A DNA stretch of 64,000 nucleotides from Planotetraspora silvatica. Lineage in GTDB: Bacteria; Actinomycetota; Actinomycetes; Streptosporangiales; Streptosporangiaceae. The stretch spans positions 1-64,000 of the forward strand of contig NZ_BOOQ01000034.1 of assembly GCF_016863315.1 (NCBI RefSeq), read 5' to 3'. This document shows positions 37,041-45,143 of this stretch, one piece after another; the stretch's first letter is position 1, and each line of letters starts with the position of its first letter. Below the pieces are notes generated by a model. The model did not search any database, was not told the DNA's origin, and worked only from the letters and a program-made list of their open reading frames with translations. A program made the position numbers and the translations under genes.

Positions 37041-38858
37041 TCAGGACTTGCGGTGACGGCCGCCCTTGGGACGACGCGGCCGAGCGGGGGACGGCCGCTC
37101 ATCCGATGCCGGCTCCCTGTCCGACGCCGGCTGCTCGTCCGCCCGCCGCACATCTGATGCGCGCTGTTCTGTGTGGTGCTCGTCCGGCCTCGCCTGCATG
37201 TCCGGGATGGGCCGGTCATTCGGGGCCGCGGCGGCGGGGATGTCGGCGTGCCCCTCCTGGAGATTGGTGTTCCAGAAGGCTTCGAGTGCGTTCGCGAGTC
37301 CGTCGCTGCCCTGGTAGAGGCTCGGGCCGGGGGTTGTCTGCCCCTCGGGGGCGCTCGGATCCGGCAGGTCGGGCATGAAGTAGACGGGCTCCGGCTCCGG
37401 GACGGCGCTCGGTCCGGCCGGGTGTACGCCGGCCGGGTGTGCGTCCGCTGGGTGTGCGTCGGCCGGGTGTGCGTCCGCTGGATGTGCGTCCGTGGGTGGC
37501 GGTGGCGGTGGCGCGGCCGGTCGGTTCACCGGCGTCGTCGGCCAGAGCGGGGGCGGCGGGACGTCCGCGCGGTCGGCCACGGCGTTCATCCGGACGGGGG
37601 TGAACCACCCGCGCTCCTCACCGGACGTGGTGTTCCCCGGTGTACGGCTCGCGGCCGGAGAATCGAGGATCGCCTGCGCGGCCCCATCGGTGATGGCACG
37701 CCGTACGGCACCTCGCCGGACCTTCACGTAGGCGGCGGCCAGCACGGCGACGAGCAGCGGGGTGATGATCGCCGTATCGCCGAGCTGCGGGGGGATGCCC
37801 GGAAGCGGCTGGAAATCGGCGACGGGTCTGGTCGTCGTCGCCGGCTCGAATATGGAGGCGGGCGTGATGTGGGAGGCCGTTCTCGCGTCCGGATCGGAGT
37901 GCGCCGCCGTTCCCGCGCCGGCCGAGGCGTCCGTCGCCACGACCGCGGGCCGCACGGTCACCGACGCGCCGTCCGTCAGGCCGGTCGCGCTCGCCGCCGT
38001 CGAGGAAGAGGCGGCCGGCTCCATCCGCCCGGGCGTCGTCTGGCCGGCGCGTGACAGGTGGTGGGGCGGCCTGGACGCGGCAGGCCGCGCCACGGCGTGC
38101 GCCGGCGCAGGGGAGGTCGCGGGTGACGCGCTGGGCGCTGCGGTGGGTGTCGCGGGTGGCGTGGTGGGTGCTGTGGCGGTGGGGGCCGCAGATGGTGCGA
38201 CGGGCGCGGTGGCGGTGGGGGCCGTGGGTGACCCGACAGGCGGGGTCGCGGGTGTCGCGGGTGGCATGGGCGCAGCGGTGGGTGCCGCGGCAGGGGGCGC
38301 TTCGGCAGGGTGGGGGGCGGCCGACGGCAGGGACATCGTCTGGTGGGCGGTCGCGGCGGCCGTCGCCCTTCCCGCCTTGATGACCTTCTGCTCCTGGTGC
38401 GTCCGGATCTTCTCCGGGTACCCGTATCCCACGACCGAGCTCTGGTCGCGGACCTGCTCGCGGACCTGCCCGCCACCGGTGTTGCCCTCGATGGTGTGGA
38501 TCTTTTTCCCGGCGACCTTGACGACGATGCCGACGTGGTCGATGCCGTCGATCGTGCCCGTTCCCGCCCAGTCGAAGAAGACGACGGCGCCGGGCACCGG
38601 GGTGGACCCCCAGGCGTGGTGCTGCTTGAACCACCGCGCGTGACTGACCGTGTAGGCGAACTGCCCGAACCAGGGGGCGTAGCCGAGCTTGTGGGCGCCC
38701 CACGACAGGAACATGTCGCACCACGGCTGGCTGGTGTAGTCGGCATCGTTCTCGACGGTGTCGTACCAATGTCCGAACTTGGTGTAGCCACTCGCCTGCT
38801 CGCCGTATCCGACCTGGGTGTGCAGGAGGTGGAGAAGTTTCTTCATCTCGGGGCTCAT
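37041..38858 (-). CDS. CHAP-domain protein with proline/alanine-rich linker and one membrane helix
   Basis: A 605-residue protein. The N-terminal CHAP amidase domain (about 1-155) has Cys47 in QPWCDMF and His108 in GIDHVGIVVK, with IEGNTGGG giving the third polar residue. A long Ala/Pro/Thr linker follows (about 170-350), one membrane helix at about 365-382 (AIITPLLVAVLAAAYVKVRR), and a polar tail with repeated DAHPA units. CHAP domains cleave peptidoglycan amides, yet no signal peptide is visible before the domain, leaving topology unclear. ATG 38858 is assumed; ATG 38846 is possible. Confidence 0.85.
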   Translation of the reverse strand: MSPEMKKLLHLLHTQVGYGEQASGYTKFGHWYDTVENDADYTSQPWCDMFLSWGAHKLGYAPWFGQFAYTVSHARWFKQHHAWGSTPVPGAVVFFDWAGTGTIDGIDHVGIVVKVAGKKIHTIEGNTGGGQVREQVRDQSSVVGYGYPEKIRTHQEQKVIKAGRATAAATAHQTMSLPSAAPHPAEAPPAAAPTAAPMPPATPATPPVGSPTAPTATAPVAPSAAPTATAPTTPPATPTAAPSASPATSPAPAHAVARPAASRPPHHLSRAGQTTPGRMEPAASSSTAASATGLTDGASVTVRPAVVATDASAGAGTAAHSDPDARTASHITPASIFEPATTTRPVADFQPLPGIPPQLGDTAIITPLLVAVLAAAYVKVRRGAVRRAITDGAAQAILDSPAASRTPGNTTSGEERGWFTPVRMNAVADRADVPPPPLWPTTPVNRPAAPPPPPPTDAHPADAHPADAHPADAHPAGVHPAGPSAVPEPEPVYFMPDLPDPSAPEGQTTPGPSLYQGSDGLANALEAFWNTNLQEGHADIPAAAAPNDRPIPDMQARPDEHHTEQRASDVRRADEQPASDREPASDERPSPARPRRPKGGRHRKS

Positions 38859-38984
38859 GCGAAGGGTGGGCCTGTCGTTCAGTCGAGGGGTTCTGGTGAC
38901 GTGGCACGCTACCTTCGCAAAACGGCATATATCTAGACAAAGTCAAATCTATCTACCTAAACATGACAAATCGGCCAGGTAGGG

Positions 38985-39000
38985 CTAGAACATGTTCTAG
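38985..39000 (+). promoter_or_regulatory. KstR-type operator, perfect 16-bp palindrome
   Basis: CTAGAACATGTTCTAG is a perfect palindrome 10 bp upstream of the thioesterase start. It satisfies the published KstR consensus TnnAACnnGTTnnA. Binding by a KstR-like TetR would repress the thioesterase when steroid or acyl-CoA ligands are absent. No kstR gene is visible next to it. Confidence 0.7.
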
Positions 39001-39010
39001 AATCGGCGCC

Positions 39011-39694
39011 ATGACGATCGAACTCGCCAACGGGGAAGCGCAACTGGCGGCCCTGGCGGTGTTGTCCCAGCAGACCAGGGAACTGATGGACGCGGTCGTG
39101 CTGACCGACGTTGACGAGACCGAGATCGCGGCCGTGACCGCCGAACTCGTGGCTCTCACCGAGCGCCTCCGGGCCGTCCGGCGCGACACCGCGTTGCCGC
39201 ACGAGTTCGCCCCCGACGGGACGTTCCGGCATCTCGGCAACGCCGTCACCGGCGCGTGCAACCCCCATGCCCTGCCCCTGGAGGTCGAGCGGTCGCCCGA
39301 GGGCGGCTCCCGCGCCGATGTGAACTTCAGGCCCGCCCACGAGGGGCCGCCCGCCGGAGTGCACGGCGGCGTCAGCGCGATGATCCTCGATCATCTCCTC
39401 GGGGACGCCGTGGCCGCCTCCGGCCGAGGGGGCGTGACGGGCACGCTGACCATCCGCTACAGGCAGCGGGTCCCGTACGGCGAGCGGGTCGTGGCCACCG
39501 CCAACGTCACCCGCAGCGAAGGGCGTAAGACCTGGGCGGACGGTTCGATCGCCCTTCCCGACGGCACGCCGCTCGTCGAGGCGACCGGCCTGTTCGTCAC
39601 CCCCGAGATTTGGATGCGGCCGGCCGAGCCCGGTCAGCAGCCGGCTCCGGTGAACGGGCCGCCTCCGGCAAAGGGCGCACCGCCCGCGCAGTAG
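39011..39694 (+). CDS. PaaI family thioesterase
   Basis: A 227-residue hotdog-fold thioesterase. The core at about 100-200 has GPPAGVHGGVSAMILDHLLG, with the active-site HGG and an Asp in the following helix, then TIRYRQRVPYGERVV. An N-terminal helical extension of about 90 residues and a Pro-rich tail are typical of actinobacterial members. It hydrolyses acyl- or aryl-CoA. The KstR-type palindrome directly upstream links it to lipid or steroid catabolism. ATG 39011 has little Shine-Dalgarno. Confidence 0.88.
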   Translation: MTIELANGEAQLAALAVLSQQTRELMDAVVLTDVDETEIAAVTAELVALTERLRAVRRDTALPHEFAPDGTFRHLGNAVTGACNPHALPLEVERSPEGGSRADVNFRPAHEGPPAGVHGGVSAMILDHLLGDAVAASGRGGVTGTLTIRYRQRVPYGERVVATANVTRSEGRKTWADGSIALPDGTPLVEATGLFVTPEIWMRPAEPGQQPAPVNGPPPAKGAPPAQ

Positions 39695-39717
39695 AGCAGG
39701 TCAGAGCAAAGGCGCGG

Positions 39718-41667
39718 TCACGACGGGAGGCCCGGCTCACCCGGGGTCGGCGGGACGGGCTCCCGCGTGCACACCTTCCGGATCGACGCGCGCTGCGGGC
39801 CGTTGGCGGATCCAGGCTCGGTGGTGATCACTGCGGTGAACTCGTTCACCTTCACGCAGTCGGCCGGGCCGAGATCGGCGCTCGCGCTGAAGGAGTAGGC
39901 CGTCTGTCCGCGCAACGTCCGCGTCACCGTGTCGACGAGACGGCCGTCTCGGCTGAACTGGACGGTCACCTTCACCGGGCCGGTGCCTCCGGTGCCGATG
40001 TCGGCGTCGACCTCCGTGCCGTCCCAGCCGGAGATCTTGACGCTGTCGACCGTGGGAGAGGGGCAGGGCGCCCCCGTGACCCGCAACGTCGTGGTCCGCG
40101 TGCCGCCCGGTGCCTCCGGAGAGGTGCCGGCCTCGATCCTGCGGTAGACGGTCGTGTCGCACTCCGGGGCGGGAAAACCCTGCTGGACTCCCGTTTCGTA
40201 GGACGTCGCGCCCGCAAGCGGGATGATCTGCGGAGGCAGGGGATCGAGGTCGTCCGGCGCCGAGCCTTCGGAGAAGCGGACCGTCAGCGTGACCTTCCTG
40301 CCGTTCGCGGCCCGGACGTGGATCGTCGCCGACTGCCCGTCGAATCCGTCGATGCCGAGGCTCGTCACCTTCGGCGGCGCCGGCTTCGGCGTGACCACCG
40401 GGGTGCCTGACGGCGTGACGGCGGGCGGAGACGGCGACCCGGGCGGAGGATCGGACGGGGGATCGGTCGAGGGATCGGACGGAGGATCCGGGGCGGCGCC
40501 GGCCGGGGGATCGCTCGGTGACGTGCCGGTCCCGGCGGGCGCCTTGGAACGTCTGGGCGAGGGCGTCGGTGACGGGGTGGAGGGGCCGGCGGACGGCCCC
40601 GCGTCCTCCGCGTGCACGGGGGGCACGATCGGCGAGTTGTCGGCCACCGGGGTCTGCCGGTTCGCCGCGACCAGGGCGGCGACCACCACCACGGACAACA
40701 CCGCGCCGCCGACGGCGAACCGCGGAACGAAGGACCGGAGCCGGCCGGACAGCACGGTGCGGGCGACCGAACTGGCCACCTCGACCGGCTCGGCCGGCTT
40801 GGCGAGGGGGAACGCCAGAGCGAGGAGGGTGGCCAACTCCGCGAGCCGGCGGCGGCCACGCTGCTCCCAGTCGGGTCCGTAGCCGGCGGCCGCGGCGTCC
40901 TCCAGCTCGCCGAGGAACGTTCCCGCGGTCGGCGGCCGGTCCGCCGGGTTCTTGGCGAGACCCCGCGTCACCAGGCCCCGCACCGCGCTCGGCACCTCCT
41001 CGGCCGGGATCGGCGCGGTCTTGTGCCGGTGGCGCAGCCCCGCGAGGTGATCGGCCCGGTACGGCCTGCGCCCGGTGAGGCACTCGAAGAACACGCAGGT
41101 CGCGGCGTAGACGTCGGTGGCCGGGCTGACCGCGCCGTCATCCCACTGCTCGGGCGCCATGTAGGGCGGCGTGCCCGCGGGGACGCCGGGCTCGGTGCCG
41201 GGCGTGGCGATGCCGAAATCCGACAGCTTGCTCGCCCCGTCGGCCTGGACGAGCACGTTCTCCGGCTTGTAGTCGCGATGGACGATGCCGGACGCGTGGG
41301 CGAGGGAAAGGCCGGTCAGCGAGCCCTTGAGCACGACCAGCGCCGCCTCCGGGCTGGTCGCGCCGTGCTCGCTCAGGATCCGTCTCAGCGGAACCCCGTC
41401 GACCAACTCCATGACGATGGCGGCGCCGTCGCGGGTCTCGACGTACTCGTAGAGCCGCACGATGGCGGGGTCGTTCAGCTCGACCATGATGCGGGCTTCC
41501 TGGCGGAACCCCCTCAGGAAGCGCGGGTCGCCGCGCAGCCCGTCATGCAGGTACTTGATCGCGACGTAGGCCCCGGTGGTCGAGTAGGTCGCGAGCACGA
41601 CCCTGCCGGCACCACCGGTGCCGAGCTCTCGCACTTCCCGGTATCCGGGAACCGACCAGGCGTTCAT
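39718..41667 (-). CDS. serine/threonine protein kinase with extracellular domain
   Basis: A 649-residue Hanks-type kinase. The glycine loop is LGTGGAGRVV, the ATP lysine is in VAIKYLH, the catalytic loop HRDYKPENVL is near residue 130, and the metal motif is SDFGIAT. One membrane helix (AVGGAVLSVVVVAALVAA) at about 325-345 is followed by a Pro/Ser/Asp-rich linker and a C-terminal extracellular region with no PASTA repeats. It therefore senses something other than muropeptides through PASTA. HRDYKPEN in place of HRDLKPEN is a common actinobacterial variant. ATG 41667 has GAAGGGG eight bases upstream. Confidence 0.9.
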   Translation of the reverse strand: MNAWSVPGYREVRELGTGGAGRVVLATYSTTGAYVAIKYLHDGLRGDPRFLRGFRQEARIMVELNDPAIVRLYEYVETRDGAAIVMELVDGVPLRRILSEHGATSPEAALVVLKGSLTGLSLAHASGIVHRDYKPENVLVQADGASKLSDFGIATPGTEPGVPAGTPPYMAPEQWDDGAVSPATDVYAATCVFFECLTGRRPYRADHLAGLRHRHKTAPIPAEEVPSAVRGLVTRGLAKNPADRPPTAGTFLGELEDAAAAGYGPDWEQRGRRRLAELATLLALAFPLAKPAEPVEVASSVARTVLSGRLRSFVPRFAVGGAVLSVVVVAALVAANRQTPVADNSPIVPPVHAEDAGPSAGPSTPSPTPSPRRSKAPAGTGTSPSDPPAGAAPDPPSDPSTDPPSDPPPGSPSPPAVTPSGTPVVTPKPAPPKVTSLGIDGFDGQSATIHVRAANGRKVTLTVRFSEGSAPDDLDPLPPQIIPLAGATSYETGVQQGFPAPECDTTVYRRIEAGTSPEAPGGTRTTTLRVTGAPCPSPTVDSVKISGWDGTEVDADIGTGGTGPVKVTVQFSRDGRLVDTVTRTLRGQTAYSFSASADLGPADCVKVNEFTAVITTEPGSANGPQRASIRKVCTREPVPPTPGEPGLPS

Positions 41668-41809
41668 GACGCGGCCCCTTCGGATAGCCCTGCACCAAGG
41701 TCTCATCCGAAAGGCCGATTGTCACCGGAGCATAATGTCACCGCATGGTTGTAGTCCTGACGCCCCTTCGCGGGAACGCGACAGCGGTCAGTCGGCGATC
41801 ACCGACCGG

Positions 41810-42445
41810 TCAGTGGGCGATCCCGACCGTCGCCCTGATCGTCTCGGGCGCGGCGACGGCCGTGAGCACGTAGTGGGCGAGGTCCTCCCTGGAGATGGTC
41901 AGCCCGCCCCGGACGCAGTCGTTCAGGGCCGTGCGGTAGACGCCGGTGGCCGGCTTGTCGGTCAGGCGCGGAGGCTGGATCACGGTCCAGTCGAGGTCGC
42001 GGCCGAGGATCTCCCGTTCGAGCAGGCGGGCGTCACGATGCACGTGGCGCAGCGCCGTCGCCCGCGCCAACCGGGTCAGCAGGCGCTGGAGCGGCGCGGC
42101 CGACGGGTGGTCGCCGAGTGCGTTGGTCACCACGACGAGCCTGCGTGCGGCGTGTCCGTCCTGCTGCCCGGTCATGGCGTCCATGACGTTCCGGCCTCCC
42201 TGTGAGTAGAGCCGGGTGGGGCCGGCCTCGCTGGGCCCCGCGAGGAAGACGACGGCGTCGGCTCCCTTCACGTCGAGGGTCTCCGGCGCCAGCACGTCGC
42301 CCTGCCGTACGGAGAGGTTCGGATGCCGCTCCGTCACGGCTTCGGGCTTCCTGGCGACCGCGACCACGTCGTGGCCCTCCGCGAGCGCGAGCCGTACGAA
42401 ATGGCGCCCTGTGCCGCGCGTGGCGCCGAAGACGATGATGCGCAC
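41810..42445 (-). CDS. NAD(P)-binding atypical SDR (NmrA/YwnB-like)
   Basis: A 211-residue protein with an N-terminal Rossmann motif GATRGTGRHFVRLAL, the acidic switch VRQGDVLAPETL, and VVFLAGPSEAG. This fits the NAD(P)H-binding NmrA-like atypical SDRs, which include redox sensors and reductases. GTG 42445 has TGGGGG about ten bases upstream. It is divergent from a TetR gene across two matching operators, so it is probably the repressed target. Confidence 0.85.
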   Translation of the reverse strand: MRIIVFGATRGTGRHFVRLALAEGHDVVAVARKPEAVTERHPNLSVRQGDVLAPETLDVKGADAVVFLAGPSEAGPTRLYSQGGRNVMDAMTGQQDGHAARRLVVVTNALGDHPSAAPLQRLLTRLARATALRHVHRDARLLEREILGRDLDWTVIQPPRLTDKPATGVYRTALNDCVRGGLTISREDLAHYVLTAVAAPETIRATVGIAH

Positions 42446-42462
42446 TGTGCCCCCAGATTGAT

Positions 42463-42510
42463 GGTTAGTAAGCACTCACTCACCCATATAGTGGTGAGTA
42501 TTCACTCACC
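42463..42510. promoter_or_regulatory. paired operators between NAD(P)-binding and TetR genes
   Basis: Two 18-bp sites of the form GGTnAGT-4nt-ACTCACy lie at 42463-42480 (GGTTAGTAAGCACTCACT) and 42493-42510 (GGTGAGTATTCACTCACC). The second has perfect 7-bp arms. Their starts are 30 bp apart, about three helical turns. They are the probable binding sites of the adjacent TetR. Confidence 0.65.
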
Positions 42511-42533
42511 CGTCAATACCGGAAGAGTCATAC

Positions 42534-43115
42534 GTGGGCACTCGCGACCGCATCGTCGCCGCGGCCGAACAGGTCATCAACGAGCTCGGCCTGGCCCGGG
42601 CGACCACCCGGGAGATCGCCCGGGCCGCGGGCTGCTCGGAGGCCCTTCTCTACAAGCACTTCAGCCGCAAGGAGGACCTCTTCCACGCGGTGCTGCTCGA
42701 ACGCATGCCGGCGCTGACGCCCGCCGTGGCCAGGCTGAGCGGGCAGGTCGGCGTCGCGACCGTGGCGGAGAACCTGGAGGAGTTCGCCCGGGCGGCGATC
42801 GCGTTCTACCGCAGGTCGCTGCCGTTGAGCGCGGGCCTGCTCGCGGAGGCGTCCCTGCTGACCGGCTTCCGCGCGATGCTGGCGGAGACCGGCGGCGGCC
42901 CGCACCTGCCCATCCTGCTTCTGGGGGCCTACCTGCGGGAGGAGCAGAAGATCGGCAGGGTGGACGCGGACGCGGACCCCGACAGCGCGGCGGCGCTTCT
43001 CCTGGGCGCCTGCCACCACCGGTCGGTCCTCGGGAGCCTCGTCGACCTGGGGCCGGACGACGCCCTGGCGCCCGGCCTGGTCGCGACGCTCATCGCCGGG
43101 CTCGCCCCGCGATAG
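42534..43115 (+). CDS. TetR family regulator
   Basis: A 193-residue TetR protein with the HTH at about 5-55 (RIVAAAEQVINELGLARAT, then AAGCSEALLYKHFSRKEDLFHAV) and a helical ligand domain. GTG 42534 follows GGAAGAG. Divergence from the NmrA-like gene across two dyads implies that it represses both. Its stop is 3 bp from that of the convergent MerR gene. Confidence 0.88.
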   Translation: MGTRDRIVAAAEQVINELGLARATTREIARAAGCSEALLYKHFSRKEDLFHAVLLERMPALTPAVARLSGQVGVATVAENLEEFARAAIAFYRRSLPLSAGLLAEASLLTGFRAMLAETGGGPHLPILLLGAYLREEQKIGRVDADADPDSAAALLLGACHHRSVLGSLVDLGPDDALAPGLVATLIAGLAPR

Positions 43116-43118
43116 GGG

Positions 43119-43754
43119 TCACGCCTCCAGGATCCTGGCGGACTCCGACTCGTGCGCGAGGCGCCGGAACACGTCGAGAGCCTTGCCGTACATCACGGTG
43201 CAGATCACCAGCGTCTCCACCGCGACGTCGCGCGGACCGTCGAAGGGGATCTTGCCCATCTCGTGGTCGCGGGCCAGGTCCATGGCCGTCCTGGCGTAGA
43301 CGAGCAGGTCCGCGTCGGTGGCGGGCATGCCCAGACGTTCGAGTGTGACGAGTGTCTGCGCGAGTTCGTCGCGGCCGGGCGCGAACGGGCCGACCCGCCA
43401 TCCCAGGCCGGCGATCAGCCGGTCGACGTCGTCGCGCGCCCGTGTCCACTCCTCGTCGCCGGCGGAGTGCGGCTCCGGAGGGGAGGCGAGGGCGTAGTGG
43501 GCGGTGCCCAGCATGGTGTGGACGTCGGTCCGCTCGTCCTCGACGGCCTCGATCACCCTGCGTATCGCCGCGACCGGCACTCGTCCCACCTCGAGGAGCG
43601 CACGAATGAGGCGGAGCCTGCGCAGATGGGCGGGGCCGTACTCCGCGCGCGTCGCCGAGGTCTGCTCGCCTTGGGGGAGAAGCCCCTCGCGCAGGTAGTA
43701 CTTGATCGTCGGGATGGGCACCCCGGACTCGGCGCTCAGCTGGGAGATCCGCAT
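43119..43754 (-). CDS. MerR family transcriptional regulator
   Basis: A 211-residue regulator with an N-terminal MerR winged helix (MRISQLSAESGVPIPTIKYY, then LREGLLPQG) and coiled-coil helix (LRRLRLIRALLEVGRVPVAAI), followed by a larger effector domain with no metal-binding cysteines. It belongs to the drug or small-molecule group rather than the metal sensors. No divergent partner is clear; the nearest target would be itself. Confidence 0.88.
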   Translation of the reverse strand: MRISQLSAESGVPIPTIKYYLREGLLPQGEQTSATRAEYGPAHLRRLRLIRALLEVGRVPVAAIRRVIEAVEDERTDVHTMLGTAHYALASPPEPHSAGDEEWTRARDDVDRLIAGLGWRVGPFAPGRDELAQTLVTLERLGMPATDADLLVYARTAMDLARDHEMGKIPFDGPRDVAVETLVICTVMYGKALDVFRRLAHESESARILEA

Positions 43755-43871
43755 GGGGGGATACTAATGGATAGCCCGACTATCCAGCGTGTGTGCACGG
43801 GGTGGCGATGAGCTCTGAGCGACCATAGTCACTCTCGGGGCCGATGGGCTACGCTCCGTCTACCCTCTGAT

Positions 43872-43915
43872 CTGAGCACCGGTCGATCTGGGCACCGGTC
43901 GATTCTGGGGCACCG
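43872..43915. repeat. 16-bp tandem repeat in leader region
   Basis: Copies CTGAGCACCGGTCGAT (43872-43887) and CTGGGCACCGGTCGAT (43888-43903) are followed by a degenerate third, just upstream of the 77-residue protein gene. It could be an operator array or a slippage product. Confidence 0.6.
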
Positions 43916-43935
43916 GACAATCGCGCGGAGAACCC

Positions 43936-44169
43936 ATGGGCAGGCACAGGCGCGGGAAGACGCAGGGCATTCACACCGTGGGAGATCTCATCGAGGCATT
44001 GGAGCGCTACGACTCCGACCTCGAGGTGAGGTTCGCCGTCCAGCCGCGCATGCCCATGGGCCACACCGTCGGACCGCTCGCCGAATACGACGAGATCCTG
44101 TGGATCGGTGAGGCCGGATCCGACGGCTACGTCCCCGACGGCGCGGCCTCCCGGCTGGGCTGGCGCTGA
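43936..44169 (+). CDS. small conserved hypothetical protein
   Basis: A 77-residue protein: a basic N-terminus (MGRHRRGKTQG), then THTVGDL-like IHTVGDLIEALERYDSDLEV and RFAVQPRMPMGHTVGPLAEY. The pattern of a helix predicting 'fraction of events' followed by a beta strand recurs in small actinobacterial proteins found with short ATG-driven genes, but I know no function. It is soluble, without Cys. It has a 3-copy 16-bp repeat upstream and is convergent with the SIS gene 8 bp away. Confidence 0.65.
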   Translation: MGRHRRGKTQGIHTVGDLIEALERYDSDLEVRFAVQPRMPMGHTVGPLAEYDEILWIGEAGSDGYVPDGAASRLGWR

Positions 44170-44177
44170 CCCCGGGC

Positions 44178-45131
44178 TCAGGCCTGAGCCGAGCGCCAGT
44201 AGGCCGCCGCCACCAGTTCGGCCACCAGAGGCTCGGTGAGCAGGGCCACGTCGGGATCGTCGTCGTGAAGGTAGCGGACGGAGGCGGCCTGCCCCTCGAG
44301 GTCCCCGCCGACCGTGAGGACGGTCGACCCCCGCTCGCGGATCCACTCCATCGCCTGCTCGTCGTAGCGTGATCCCGGGAACATGATCGCCCGGTAGTCG
44401 TAGGTCTTGGTCAGATACACGTCCACGTGGGCCCAGTCGCCCGTCTCGCAGGCGTCGGCCTGGCGGCGCGGTCCCTCGCGGAACATCAACGCGGACTGCT
44501 CGGCGGACGACAACCGCTCGGCGGGGGCGATCGTGTAGACCCCGTGCGGGCCGTCGAGCAGGCGTACGGCCTCCGCCAGCCAGTCTCTCCGCCGGTCGAG
44601 CAGGTCGGCGGTGGCCTCGGCAGCCCTCCGCACGAGGGCGGGGACGTCCACCTTCCCCGTCATCGCGAGCAGGAGGGCGAGGGTGTGCTGGAAGGTCCGG
44701 CAGGCGACACCACCGGCCTCCTCACCTGCCGTCATGGGCACCACGAGATCGGCGCCCTCCGTGACGGCGGACCCCGGCCTGTTGGTCATCGCGACGACGA
44801 ACGACCTGCCGATGTGGCGGGACAGCGCGTCGAGCGTCTCCCGACTGCCGCCCGACGCCGAGATCGCGACCGCCACGGTCCGCGGCCCGGGAAGGGTGCC
44901 GGCCGACGCGGAGGCGTGCTCGGCGACGGCGTCGACGCCGGCCGCGCGCAGTCGCTGGGCCGCGACCCCCGCGGCGTACCGCGAGCTGCCCATCCCCAGG
45001 AAGACGATCCGGTCGCAGGCGTCCGGCAGCCCGTCGAACGGGTCGCCCCCGTCGAGCAGCCCGGCCAGCCTGCCCAGCGCCTCCGGCTTGGCCTCCAGAT
45101 CGGTCACGAACCGCTCAGCGTCCACACCCAC
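44178..45131 (-). CDS. SIS-domain sugar-phosphate isomerase/deaminase
   Basis: A 317-residue protein with two SIS (sugar isomerase) domains: FLGMGSSRYAAGVAAQRL and VAISASGGSRETLDALSRH in the first, and a second beginning near residue 185. The layout matches GlmS-isomerase-like and AgaS/NagB-II-type proteins acting on amino-sugar phosphates, without a glutaminase domain. It lies 12 bp behind the probable glucosamine kinase on the same strand, so a role in converting glucosamine 6-phosphate to fructose 6-phosphate plus ammonia is reasonable but inferred. The start is GTG with AAGGGG close upstream. Confidence 0.85.
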   Translation of the reverse strand: MGVDAERFVTDLEAKPEALGRLAGLLDGGDPFDGLPDACDRIVFLGMGSSRYAAGVAAQRLRAAGVDAVAEHASASAGTLPGPRTVAVAISASGGSRETLDALSRHIGRSFVVAMTNRPGSAVTEGADLVVPMTAGEEAGGVACRTFQHTLALLLAMTGKVDVPALVRRAAEATADLLDRRRDWLAEAVRLLDGPHGVYTIAPAERLSSAEQSALMFREGPRRQADACETGDWAHVDVYLTKTYDYRAIMFPGSRYDEQAMEWIRERGSTVLTVGGDLEGQAASVRYLHDDDPDVALLTEPLVAELVAAAYWRSAQA

Positions 45132-45143
45132 CCCTTGTCGTGA

